From positions 1 through 21,159 of the forward strand of contig DASZCR010000198.1 of the NCBI GenBank assembly GCA_035942915.1: a stretch of DNA of 21,159 nucleotides. Reading direction: 5' to 3'. The notes under the pieces were generated by a model. It saw nothing but the letters and a program-made list of their open reading frames with translations. It did no database searches and had not been told where the DNA came from. Each line of letters starts with the position of its first letter. Within the stretch, counting starts at the first letter, position 1. Below, piece after piece: positions 6,489 through 14,182 of this stretch. The stretch is from DASZCR01 sp035942915 (GTDB lineage Bacteria; Acidobacteriota; Blastocatellia; Pyrinomonadales; Pyrinomonadaceae). The translations under genes and the position numbers were made by a program.

Positions 6489-9110
6489 TCAATCGACGGG
6501 CGGGTCGTCGGCCGTCGCCGGTTCGCCTTTACGGTCTGCGCCGCGCAGCACGCCGCTCTCGTCAATGAAGAACGAACGGCGAGCATTTCTCCCGTACTCC
6601 TTCGGCGTGGCCGTCGCCTGAAAGCCCGTGCCCGAAATGGTCAGTTCAATTTTATAAGCGGCCTGTTCGAGTTCATCTTTCGACAAGTGCGGCCAGCTAC
6701 CGCGACGGCCGAGCCGCGTCGTCAACTCGTCGAGCGACGCATAGCTGCCCTTTCCCATCGTGCTCTTAAACGCCTGTTCGGCCATGTGCACCGACCTCAG
6801 ATAAGTCATCGCCATCGTCTCGTTCTGGATGCGCGAAGACTGTCTGAGGAAGATGGCTGACTGCGTCGAGAAGATGGTGATAAGGCTCTTCGGCAGGCGC
6901 AGTTCGTGGAAGAGACGACCATCGCCCTCGTCGGTGACGGCGTAGCTGGTCGCCGTCGGACGGATGTTCAGGCGTGCGAACAAAGCTTCGAGTTCCGGGT
7001 CGGAAGGGTCTGCCCATTTGCGCGCTTCGGCGATGAAGGTTTCAATCATCGTGGGCGAGATGTAAACCTGTCCGATTTTCTGGCGCGGCTGCCACGTGGT
7101 CGCGGCGCGGAAGTTCTGATTCGAGATGAGTCCTTGTTGCTGCACCGTGTCGGCGAAGTGGCGCAGCGCCGAAGTCTCATACGCGAGGACGAGGTAGTTG
7201 TTGACGAAAGCGTAGGAGATGCCCGACGAGGTGTTAATCTCGAAGCCCGCGCGCTTCTCGACGGTGTTGCTCATCGAGATAGAGCCTGCGGCCAACAGGC
7301 GCGGCAGCATCTTGCGCATCGCATCGGGGTTGCTGAGCGAGGCGATGAGGATGGGGCCGGGGCGTGCGTTGTCGGCTGCGGCCGATTTGGTGTCGGGGTT
7401 GAAGGAAGGCTTGACGTGCCACCAACTGAGGGGCGCGCTGAAGGCTATCTCATGGCCGAGCGCGGGCAGGAATTCCTCCTTGATTTTGAAACCGAGCACC
7501 TTCTCCAACGCCTCGACGGCCTGCTCCCTCGTCTGCGCGGGCTTGGCCTCCTCGACCTCGCCACCATCGACCTCGCCCGCGTCGCCCGTAGTCATGGCCG
7601 GAGGCGGCGGCACGAACTCAGGGCCGGGGTTGAGTATCGCTTCGTAGACCTGCCGCCAGTCTATCGAGGCGGCGGCGAAGATGTCCGTCCCGGCGGGCGC
7701 GACGGCAGAGGCTTCGAGTGTGGTGACGGGGCCGGAGACGAAGGCCGGGAGGAGCGGGATGATGCTGTGACGCCCGCCCGGAGCGTTGCTTGCCAGCGCG
7801 CGCAGAACGTAGTCGTCGCCGTCGAAGCCGATAGAGAAGCCGACGGTCTCCGGCCAGCGCGGGATGCCGCCCAACAGCCGGTCGAAGATGAAGGCCGACA
7901 TGAATTCGCTGCTGTTCGTGACCGCTCCTGCTCCTGTGCTGAGTCCAGACTCCTCGGCGGTGGCCTGCGTCTGAAGTGCTGCGTCCTCATCCGTCACGAC
8001 GTTGACCGGGTCATCTCCGGCGTGCGGGTCTACGCCTTCATCCATCACGACGGCGACGCCCGGCTCCAGTTCGGGAATCTCGTCGGTCGATGTCTGCGAC
8101 ATGGTGACATCGATTGACGGCTCAAGCATGGCGTCCACCGGCGTCGTGCCGGGGTCGGCCGTGACGATTGTCGATTGTGTCTGCTGCGACTGGCTTTCGT
8201 ACTCGGCGCGCTGCTGTTCGTATTTTTCGCGCGAACGCCTGCTGGCCTGTGTCAGCCGCGCGATGTCGAGATAGATAAAGATGGGGTCGCTTGAGAAGCG
8301 ACTGCGGACGGACTGGAAGCGCATGTCTTCGGCGAGCGACGGCAAGCCCGTCCCGCCGATGGCTTTGAGCGTGAAGGCGCGGTCGGTGCTGAAGATGATG
8401 TTGGCGACGCGCCTGATTTGGACGGGCCGCTCGACCTCTTTCTCGGCGCGCGACGGCGTGTCGCCGCCCTCAGTGTTCGGGGTGTTGTCTGAAGTTGCGT
8501 GGCGGGTCTTCGCCGCGCGTCCGGCGCTGGCAGAACTGCGCTGCGTCGCCGCGCCGGTCTGTCTCGACATGAAGTTGCGCAGCTTCGGCTCAAGACTGCT
8601 GGCCGCCTCGACCGACGAGAACTCTAGGGCAAACATACCATCGGGAATCGACTCGCGCGTCGGCATCGCGGCTAACACCAGACGCGCGTCCTTGAGCGCC
8701 TCGGCGTGCGTCGCCAAGAAAAAGAGCGACTCGACAATAGCCTGCTCGGAGAGCGAATTTGGCCCGGCGAGAACTTGCAGAGCCTCCGCCGCGCGTCGGA
8801 AATCTTCCGAGCGCAGGAACTGTCCGACCGAACGCATTTCGGCGTAGATGCCGTAGCTTTCGGCGGCGACGAGCGAGTCGAAGCTGCGCTCGGTCTCTCT
8901 GCGCGCAGGGCTTTGCGCCGGTTGCGGCGAGGGCTGTTGCGCAGGGGTGGCGACGGGGCGCGTCGTGGTCGTCGGTCGACGACGGGGCTGAGCGGTCTGT
9001 CGCGGCGCGCGTGGTTGCGCCTGTCTCGGCTGCGCGGTGGATAATGGCGCGCACGTTAGACAAAGCAGGGAGACGAGCAGGAGCGAGGGGGTGAATTTGT
9101 CGTGCTTCAT
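6489..9110 (-). CDS. Secreted DUF3352-like protein with pilin-like C-terminal region (873 aa)
   Basis: The ATG at 9110 begins a clear signal peptide (MKHDKFTPSLLLVSLLCLTC, cleavage near STAQP). An ATG ten codons upstream would put a charged stretch before it and is less likely. A Pro/Gln/Arg/Thr-rich linker follows. The body contains strand-rich segments such as RPGPILIASLSNPDAMRKML, YAFVNNYLVLAYETSALRHF and QVYISPTMIETF, which match the style of DUF3352 proteins, periplasmic or envelope proteins of unknown function common in environmental bacteria. The last 110 residues differ: NETMAMTYLRSVHMAEQAF, then GKGSYASLDEL, then ATPKEYGRNARRSFFIDESG resemble the post-helix part of type IV pilin-like or pseudopilin proteins often seen in Acidobacteriota, here without the N-terminal prepilin helix. 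Low-complexity insertions separate the modules. Function unknown. DUF3352 assignment is moderate, the pilin resemblance good. Confidence 0.85.
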   Translation of the reverse strand: MKHDKFTPSLLLVSLLCLTCAPLSTAQPRQAQPRAPRQTAQPRRRPTTTTRPVATPAQQPSPQPAQSPARRETERSFDSLVAAESYGIYAEMRSVGQFLRSEDFRRAAEALQVLAGPNSLSEQAIVESLFFLATHAEALKDARLVLAAMPTRESIPDGMFALEFSSVEAASSLEPKLRNFMSRQTGAATQRSSASAGRAAKTRHATSDNTPNTEGGDTPSRAEKEVERPVQIRRVANIIFSTDRAFTLKAIGGTGLPSLAEDMRFQSVRSRFSSDPIFIYLDIARLTQASRRSREKYEQQRAEYESQSQQTQSTIVTADPGTTPVDAMLEPSIDVTMSQTSTDEIPELEPGVAVVMDEGVDPHAGDDPVNVVTDEDAALQTQATAEESGLSTGAGAVTNSSEFMSAFIFDRLLGGIPRWPETVGFSIGFDGDDYVLRALASNAPGGRHSIIPLLPAFVSGPVTTLEASAVAPAGTDIFAAASIDWRQVYEAILNPGPEFVPPPPAMTTGDAGEVDGGEVEEAKPAQTREQAVEALEKVLGFKIKEEFLPALGHEIAFSAPLSWWHVKPSFNPDTKSAAADNARPGPILIASLSNPDAMRKMLPRLLAAGSISMSNTVEKRAGFEINTSSGISYAFVNNYLVLAYETSALRHFADTVQQQGLISNQNFRAATTWQPRQKIGQVYISPTMIETFIAEARKWADPSDPELEALFARLNIRPTATSYAVTDEGDGRLFHELRLPKSLITIFSTQSAIFLRQSSRIQNETMAMTYLRSVHMAEQAFKSTMGKGSYASLDELTTRLGRRGSWPHLSKDELEQAAYKIELTISGTGFQATATPKEYGRNARRSFFIDESGVLRGADRKGEPATADDPPVD

Positions 9111-9192
9111 TTTGGGATGTCGTGCCGGTCGATAAATCATCTGCGGTAAGTCGTTGGCCGCGAGCGTCGCGCGGCGGGAAGCGTGCGCGCGA

Positions 9193-9201
9193 ATTATCTC
9201 A
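9193..9201 (-). promoter_or_regulatory. Possible extended -10 promoter for the DUF3352-like gene
   Basis: Read on the minus strand the sequence is TGA-GATAAT, an extended -10 (TGn plus five of six bases of TATAAT). No good -35 lies upstream, as is normal for extended -10 promoters. Transcription would start near 9186 and give a leader of about 75 bases before the ATG at 9110. The call rests on one short match in the divergent intergenic region. Confidence 0.3.
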
Positions 9202-9262
9202 ACATTTCCGCGTTTGGCATAGGGGAAAATGCGTCTGTGGGGGCTGCGCGGACAGAATTATA

Positions 9263-9290
9263 TTGTCGGCGCATGGCGCGTTGTGATATT
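9263..9290 (+). promoter_or_regulatory. Possible sigma70-type promoter for the DUF4344 gene
   Basis: TTGTCG (9263-9268) and GATATT (9285-9290) are each four of six matches to the -35 and -10 consensus, with a 16-base spacer. They sit about 30 bases before the ATG at 9320 in the most AT-rich part of the divergent intergenic region. Confidence 0.25.
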
Positions 9291-9307
9291 TGAACTCCCC
9301 GAATTTC

Positions 9308-9314
9308 AAAGGAG
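9308..9314 (+). promoter_or_regulatory. Shine-Dalgarno deciding the start of the DUF4344 gene
   Basis: AAAGGAG lies five bases before the ATG at 9320. It favours this start over an in-frame TTG at 9290, which has no such site and would place ten polar residues ahead of the signal sequence. Confidence 0.7.
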
Positions 9315-9319
9315 CGAAC

Positions 9320-10309
9320 ATGCCCCCAGAGAAAAATTCCCCGCCCCCCGGCTGCCTCGCGCCGACACTCTTGCGCGCCGCCTCCATCCTGCTCTCCTTT
9401 GCGCTGCTGCTCTCGGCGGGCAGTTGCGGCGGCCCGGCCGACATCGCCGACGGCGAAGTGACGGAAGAGCCGCCGGTCGAGGAGGTTCCGCCGCCGGTGC
9501 TCGAAGAGGAAGACTGGCAGCAGCAGATGAGCGAGATGGAAGAGATGCCGACTCCGCCGCCCGCGCCCCCGGCCGCAGAGCGCCAGCGTCCCGGCACTTC
9601 GCCCGACAACGGCGACTTCCTGCCCCTCTACGCTACGCCCTCGAATCCGGCTTTCGCCAACATCGAGCAGGCGTTCAAAAGCGCGCGCATCCTCGAAAGC
9701 ATCGCCACAGACCTCAACCAGAACATCGCCATGCCGCGCAACGTCACACTCACCTTGCGCGAGTGCGGGCGCGTCAATGCCATGTACGAGCCGCGCGAGC
9801 AGAGGATTTCGATGTGCTACGAGTTTGTCGATTACGTCGGCAAGCTCTTCGCGCGCAGCGTGAGCACAGAGCAGCAGGCCGCGCAAGGTATGAGCAGCAC
9901 GATGTACTTCGTCTTCTATCACGAGATTGCGCACGCGCTCGTCGATGTGCTGAAGCTTCCGGCCACCGGCGGCGGCGAGGACATCGCCGACCAATTGTCC
10001 GTCTACGTCCTCATCAACGGCGGCGAGCAGGGCGAGCAGATGGCCTTCAACGCCGCGCTCTTCTGGTTGATACTCGAAAAGCAGAACAAGCTGGCCGGGG
10101 CGGGCGATGCGCCCTGGGACGAACACCTCACGCACGGGCAGAGGTTCTACAACATCATCTGCCTGCTCTACGGCAGCAACCCGACGAAGTACAGCCGCCT
10201 CGTCCCGCAAACTCTGCCGGAGAATCGCGCCGCACAATGTCCCGGCGATTATGAGCGCTTCGTCAAGGCATGGAATCACGTGCTCGCGCCGCACATCAAG
10301 CAGCAGTAA
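9320..10309 (+). CDS. DUF4344 family metallopeptidase, probable lipoprotein (329 aa)
   Basis: The body matches the DUF4344 (putative metallopeptidase) family. RNVTLTLRECGRVNAMYEP, then QRISMCYEFVDYV, are typical family segments. The zinc-binding HExxH is FYHEIAHALVDVL. The downstream GGGEDIADQLSVYVL probably supplies the third ligand and an acidic residue. Residues 1-37 form a signal sequence (a hydrophobic run, LLRAASILLSFALLLSAG, then SC). The cysteine follows AGS, an acceptable but not ideal lipobox. Residues about 40-85 are an acidic, Pro-rich linker (EEPPVEEVPPP). The protein is therefore probably a membrane-anchored zinc peptidase outside the cytoplasm; no substrate is known for the family. 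It has its own upstream region, is divergent from the DUF3352-like gene, and is separated from the following operon by 446 bp. Confidence 0.92.
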   Translation: MPPEKNSPPPGCLAPTLLRAASILLSFALLLSAGSCGGPADIADGEVTEEPPVEEVPPPVLEEEDWQQQMSEMEEMPTPPPAPPAAERQRPGTSPDNGDFLPLYATPSNPAFANIEQAFKSARILESIATDLNQNIAMPRNVTLTLRECGRVNAMYEPREQRISMCYEFVDYVGKLFARSVSTEQQAAQGMSSTMYFVFYHEIAHALVDVLKLPATGGGEDIADQLSVYVLINGGEQGEQMAFNAALFWLILEKQNKLAGAGDAPWDEHLTHGQRFYNIICLLYGSNPTKYSRLVPQTLPENRAAQCPGDYERFVKAWNHVLAPHIKQQ

Positions 10310-10408
10310 ACTCTCTGCCACCGGGCGAGTCGCCGCGCGTCAGCCTTGTCAGTGCCGCCGGATTGTGATATCAATCCCGCCGTCCTCGAACGACCAGTTG
10401 TCTGCCGT

Positions 10409-10424
10409 GGGGCTTCGCCGCCCC
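10409..10424 (+). terminator. GC hairpin, possible weak terminator after the DUF4344 gene
   Basis: GGGGC and GCCCC pair around the six-base loop TTCGCC, followed by GGTCTTTCC, which has only a short T run. The hairpin lies 100 bases after the stop at 10309. Stem stability is good, but the tail is poor for Rho-independent termination. Confidence 0.3.
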
Positions 10425-10486
10425 GGTCTTTCCAGATTTCGGTTAGCGAATCTCCAGCCGACAGGTTTCCCGACTAGAAACCGAAC

Positions 10487-10499
10487 GTTGACTGTCAAC
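10487..10499. promoter_or_regulatory. Perfect 6-1-6 palindrome, candidate operator
   Basis: GTTGAC-T-GTCAAC is a perfect inverted repeat with a one-base centre. It contains the candidate -35 TTGACT of the downstream operon, so a bound dimer would block RNA polymerase. The symmetry stops after six bases on each side. No regulator gene is seen in the window. Confidence 0.4.
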
Positions 10500-10515
10500 A
10501 TCGTCGCTGTACTGT
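10488..10515 (+). promoter_or_regulatory. Candidate sigma70-type promoter of the tubulin/Hsp70/VWA operon
   Basis: TTGACT (five of six) at 10488-10493, a 16-base spacer, and TACTGT at 10510-10515, which keeps the important T, A and final T of TATAAT. Initiation near 10522 would leave a leader of about 230 bases before the ATG at 10756. Confidence 0.4.
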
Positions 10516-10755
10516 TGGGCAGAGAACCGGCCTCTCGGGATTCCGCCGGGTTTAATCATTTCTTTGACTTACACGGTAGGTGCGGACAACTGACGATAAA
10601 GCCCGCGCCGCAGCGATGCACAGAACTCCGTCCGGGCGTACTCACAAACAACGCGCTCCGAGTTCTTCGGTCTCCGACTGAGGTATCGCGGCGCGTTTTC
10701 TCGAAACCCTATTTTCCAGCCTTCAGTTTTTATCAGGACGAGCAGATAGAAAACA

Positions 10756-13700
10756 ATGGTCAAGGGACGGCGCGCTTTAATCTTCGCCAACGACGCGACG
10801 GGCGGCGACCCGGTGTTGCGCAGTATCCTCCAACACCTCGACATCGCGCCCTTGCTGCCGCATGAGTTGTCGAACCAACAGGACTCGGTCTCCGTCATCA
10901 TCATCGAGCGACCTGCGGCCAACGCGCTCAAGATTCTTGCTAACCTGCGTAAGCAGCCGGAGTTTGGGCAGACGCCCATCCTCGTTATCCTCGACCCGCT
11001 CGACAGCAGCTTCTCGTCCGAACTCATCGGTCTGCACGCAGACCTCCTCTTCAAGCCGGTCGCCTTCCCCGCCCTGCGCCGTTATCTGGAAAGCAAAGCG
11101 AAAGTGCCCGCCGCGCCCGCTGCCGCCACGACGACGCCGTCTCCGAAGTCGCAGACGAAGAGTGCGGGCGACGTGGTCTTCCCCAAGCCGAAGCCGGTCG
11201 AAGTCTCGCCGCTCGCCACGGGGACGAAGCCCGACAAGTCGAAGGTCGTCGGCACACCGGAGCAGAAGCCGCAGGAGAAGAGCGCGCCTGACAGCCCGAA
11301 CAACCGCGACGGCAAGAAAGCTTCGTCGCAGACGACGACAACGCCGCCGCCTTCGTCCGCCTCCGCGCGCAAGGACGAACGCAAGGCGGCGTCTGCCGCG
11401 CCCGCGCAGCCGAAGCCGCTCGTTGACCTCATCCCGACTTCGCCGCGCCTGATGCCGCGCGAGATGCGCGCACCGGTCACCGTCAAGGGCGGCGTCCCCT
11501 GCGCCAACTGCCGTCGCTGGAAGGCGCGCAAGGAAGACGCCTTCTGCGCGCGTTGCGGCGCGGCGCTCATCCGTCTTGAGCTTCCAGAAGAGGTCGTCAC
11601 CTTCGAGCCTTACGGGGCGCACAAGGTCGGCGCGCTCGTCGATTTCCGCAACGCCGGACAGAACCCTCTGCAACTGGCCTTTGAACTCGTCGCCAACTCG
11701 CAACTCGGCGAACGCTTTGCGCTCAACACAGAACAGGCGCTCATCGAAGGGGGCGCGGCTCAACACCTGCTGATTACGTTCGACGCGCGCGGTCTCGACA
11801 CTTCGACGCGCTACGAGGCCGCGCTGCAAGTGGCGACGAACGAGCGCGGCTACTCGAAGCGACAACTCAAGCTTGTCGTCGAGCGCGTGCCGGTCGCGCG
11901 CATCACGCCTCTGCCCCACTACAGCTACGCGCTCGGCACGGACAACGTCTGGGAGTTCAAACTCTCGAACGACGGCGGCGGCACGCTGCGTCTGGCGAGC
12001 GTGCGCCTCGACATCTCGCAGGGCATCGTCTCAGTGGCGCAGTTGGAGCCGGTCGAGCCGGTCGCCGTGAGGGGCGGGCAGAGCGTCACGGTGCGCCTGA
12101 AAGTGCCGCCGATGGAACTGACGCCGGGGACGCTCACGAAGAAGTTGACGTGGGAGTTTGAGCACCTGCGCGAGACGGTCTTAGACTTCACCTTCGGCAT
12201 CATCCGCCCGGCGCGCCTCGTCGTGCAGCCGGTCGAACTCGACTTCGGAGTCCTTTCCTCGACGCGCACGCGTAAGCTGGCGCTCTATCTCATCAACAAT
12301 GGCGGCGAAGAGTTGACGGTCGAATCCGTCACGCCTTCCGTGCCCTGGTTGGAGTGCCTGTCGGAACGCGGCCTGCCGCTGCGCATCGCGCCGACGGGCA
12401 GAGAGAAGATGGAGTTGCTCGTGCGCGGCTCGCGCGAGGCGTGTGGCGACCATCAGGGCGACATCGAGATTCGCAGCGACTCCTATCAGAACCCGGTGCA
12501 ACTCGTTCCCTTCCGCGCGCAGATTGTCGAGCCAGAACCTTACGAGGAGTACATCGGCATCGACTTCGGCACGACGGCCTCCTGCGTCGCCGTGCTCGAC
12601 GAGAATTACCAACTGACCTTGCTCGACATCGACCCGACCGAGCAGGGCGACCCGCGCATCATGCCCTCCGTGCTCTACTTCCAGTCCGACGGCACGACGC
12701 TCGCGGGGCGCGAGGCGCTCGAATTCTCGCTCATCAAACCGGCCAACGCCGTCCGCTCCATCAAGCGCGCGCTCGGCTCGAAGCAGACGAAGATTATCGC
12801 CGGGCAGGAGTACAACCCGGTCGCCGTCACCTCGAAGATTATCGAGCAACTCGTGCGTCGCGCCGAAGACGGACTCTTTCAACTCGGCGAATACAAGACG
12901 CCGCAGCAGGCCGTCGTCACCGTTCCCATCGAGTTCAACAACGCGCAGCGCGCTGCCCTGCTCGAATCCTGCCGCCGCGCAGGACTCGACATGCCCTCGA
13001 CCTCCGAGCACGGCGTCGTCATCGACGAAGCGCACGCCGCCGCGCTCTATTACCTGAGCCGACAGACGACGCGCGAGAGCGAGGACAGTCCCGAAAAGGT
13101 GCTCATCTTCGACTTCGGCGGCGGCACGCTCGACTGCGCTCTCGTCGAGATTGAAAATCTCGCCGGTAAGATGATTTTGCGCACGCTCGCGCCCGGCGGC
13201 GACCCGCGACTCGGCGGCGAAGACATCGACTGGAAACTTGCACGCCTGCTTGCGCGCAAGGCCAAAGAGAATTTTCCTGAGTTTGACCAGAACTGCGTCG
13301 AGATTGAGACGGAGGAGAAGTTCCAGCAGTTTTACCGCGACCCGATGCTGATAGAAGCGGCCTATCAAACGCGCGCCGCCTTCAAGAGTCAGGCCGAGGC
13401 GGCGAAGATTGCTTTGACGAAGGCCGACGAGACCAGAGTTTTGGTTTCGCCGCTCTTCAAGGTCGGCGCGCGTGCGCTCGACTTCTACCTGATGCACGAC
13501 GGCGCGCCCGCGCGTTTCGAGGCGACGCTCAAATACGAGGCTCTCGAAAAGGTTCTTGAGCCTTTCATCGTCCGCGCTTCGGCCGTCGTCGAAACGCTCT
13601 GCACGCGCGCGGGCGTCCGCCCGGACGAAATCGACACCGTGCTGCACGCCGGACGGACGAGCCTGCTGCCGATGGTGCGCGAGCGCATCAACGCGCTGCT

Positions 13701-14145
13701 GCCGAACGCGACAGACCACTCAGACCTTGTCGAGCCGAAGGTCTGCGTCGCGCTCGGCGCGGCCTTCTGGGGCTACATCAAAGACCTCCCGAACGCCAAC
13801 TTCGAGTTCGTCGGCGTCGCCAATCGTCTGATGCACGACATCGGCTATCTCGACATCGAAGGCTTACAGGAAGTCTTCCGTCCGGTCTTCCCCGCGCAGA
13901 CCGAATATCCTTGCGAGCGCGTCGTCGAGATGCGACGCGGCGACTTCATCAACCTGCGGCTGGCAGAGAATCGCGGCAAGCGCACGCAGGTACGCGACAA
14001 CCCCGAAATCAGCAAGATTGGCAAAGTGCGGATTGACACGCGCGGTCTGACCGAAGCGCGGCTCCCCATCACCTTCCGCATCGACGAAAATCAGATTCTC
14101 GAAATCAGCGCCAACGGCCACAGCCAAGACATCGAGCTTGACTAA
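10756..14145 (+). CDS. Pseudo-receiver / zinc-ribbon / Ig-like / Hsp70 chimera (1129 aa)
   Basis: Residues 1-112 follow a CheY-like receiver pattern: strand, helix, III at 48-50, and FKP with conserved Lys100. The phospho-acceptor Asp position is Glu51, and only D13 of the usual acidic pair is clear. Residues 113-240 are a Lys/Pro/Thr/Ala-rich linker. Residues 249-267 are a zinc ribbon (C249, C252, C264, C267). Residues about 278-597 are three beta-sandwich modules; the third (VELDFGVLSSTRTRKLAL) is like ASH/DUF1573-type domains. From 600 an Hsp70 ATPase domain follows: IGIDFGTTASCVAV (phosphate 1), SIKRALG (catalytic Lys region), FDFGGGTLDCALVEI from 785 (phosphate 2) and HAGRTSLLP near 964 in place of the usual GGSTR. 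Residues about 1010-1129 resemble the beta substrate-binding domain, and the helical lid is absent. No signal peptide, so cytoplasmic. The Shine-Dalgarno is weak (AGGACGAG at 10736-10743). First gene of the operon. Confidence 0.92.
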   Translation: MVKGRRALIFANDATGGDPVLRSILQHLDIAPLLPHELSNQQDSVSVIIIERPAANALKILANLRKQPEFGQTPILVILDPLDSSFSSELIGLHADLLFKPVAFPALRRYLESKAKVPAAPAAATTTPSPKSQTKSAGDVVFPKPKPVEVSPLATGTKPDKSKVVGTPEQKPQEKSAPDSPNNRDGKKASSQTTTTPPPSSASARKDERKAASAAPAQPKPLVDLIPTSPRLMPREMRAPVTVKGGVPCANCRRWKARKEDAFCARCGAALIRLELPEEVVTFEPYGAHKVGALVDFRNAGQNPLQLAFELVANSQLGERFALNTEQALIEGGAAQHLLITFDARGLDTSTRYEAALQVATNERGYSKRQLKLVVERVPVARITPLPHYSYALGTDNVWEFKLSNDGGGTLRLASVRLDISQGIVSVAQLEPVEPVAVRGGQSVTVRLKVPPMELTPGTLTKKLTWEFEHLRETVLDFTFGIIRPARLVVQPVELDFGVLSSTRTRKLALYLINNGGEELTVESVTPSVPWLECLSERGLPLRIAPTGREKMELLVRGSREACGDHQGDIEIRSDSYQNPVQLVPFRAQIVEPEPYEEYIGIDFGTTASCVAVLDENYQLTLLDIDPTEQGDPRIMPSVLYFQSDGTTLAGREALEFSLIKPANAVRSIKRALGSKQTKIIAGQEYNPVAVTSKIIEQLVRRAEDGLFQLGEYKTPQQAVVTVPIEFNNAQRAALLESCRRAGLDMPSTSEHGVVIDEAHAAALYYLSRQTTRESEDSPEKVLIFDFGGGTLDCALVEIENLAGKMILRTLAPGGDPRLGGEDIDWKLARLLARKAKENFPEFDQNCVEIETEEKFQQFYRDPMLIEAAYQTRAAFKSQAEAAKIALTKADETRVLVSPLFKVGARALDFYLMHDGAPARFEATLKYEALEKVLEPFIVRASAVVETLCTRAGVRPDEIDTVLHAGRTSLLPMVRERINALLPNATDHSDLVEPKVCVALGAAFWGYIKDLPNANFEFVGVANRLMHDIGYLDIEGLQEVFRPVFPAQTEYPCERVVEMRRGDFINLRLAENRGKRTQVRDNPEISKIGKVRIDTRGLTEARLPITFRIDENQILEISANGHSQDIELD

Positions 14146-14172
14146 GACCGACCGAACCCCCCAAACGCGTGT

Positions 14173-14176
14173 GGAG
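14173..14176 (+). promoter_or_regulatory. Shine-Dalgarno deciding the start of the thioredoxin-like gene
   Basis: GGAG sits six bases before the ATG at 14183. It supports this start over the in-frame TTG at 14138, which overlaps the upstream stop and would put fifteen polar residues before the signal sequence. Confidence 0.6.
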
Positions 14177-14182
14177 CGGAAC

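Larger units (their letters stand above)
10310..10755 (+). other. 446-bp non-coding gap: hairpin, palindrome/promoter and long leader
   Basis: No convincing gene lies here. The plus-strand frame crossing it is Arg/Ser-rich and lacks a Shine-Dalgarno. From left to right it holds a GC hairpin (10409-10424), a small imperfect hairpin (10434-10453), and a palindrome overlapping a candidate -35 (10487-10515). About 240 bases of leader without recognised riboswitch features run up to the ATG at 10756. This is the longest gap in the window and marks the boundary of the downstream operon. Confidence 0.7.

Noticed and set aside
9229..10254. Plus-strand open frame (341 codons) overlapping the DUF4344 gene
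   Set aside because: Arg/Ala/His-rich shadow in a second frame of a gene with a clear HExxH domain.
10107..10865. Plus-strand open frame crossing the intergenic gap 10310-10755
   Set aside because: Its first part overlaps the DUF4344 gene, its composition is Ser/Arg/Pro-rich, and no Shine-Dalgarno or domain is visible. It does not make the gap coding.
12181..13719. Minus-strand open frame (512 codons) opposite the Hsp70 ATPase domain
   Set aside because: The plus strand encodes clear Hsp70 motifs. The minus frame is a shadow without a start signal.
10756..14145. Calling the Hsp70-containing gene dnaK
   Set aside because: The domain order, missing lid, altered adenosine motif and neighbouring genes do not fit the housekeeping chaperone, and no grpE or dnaJ is adjacent.
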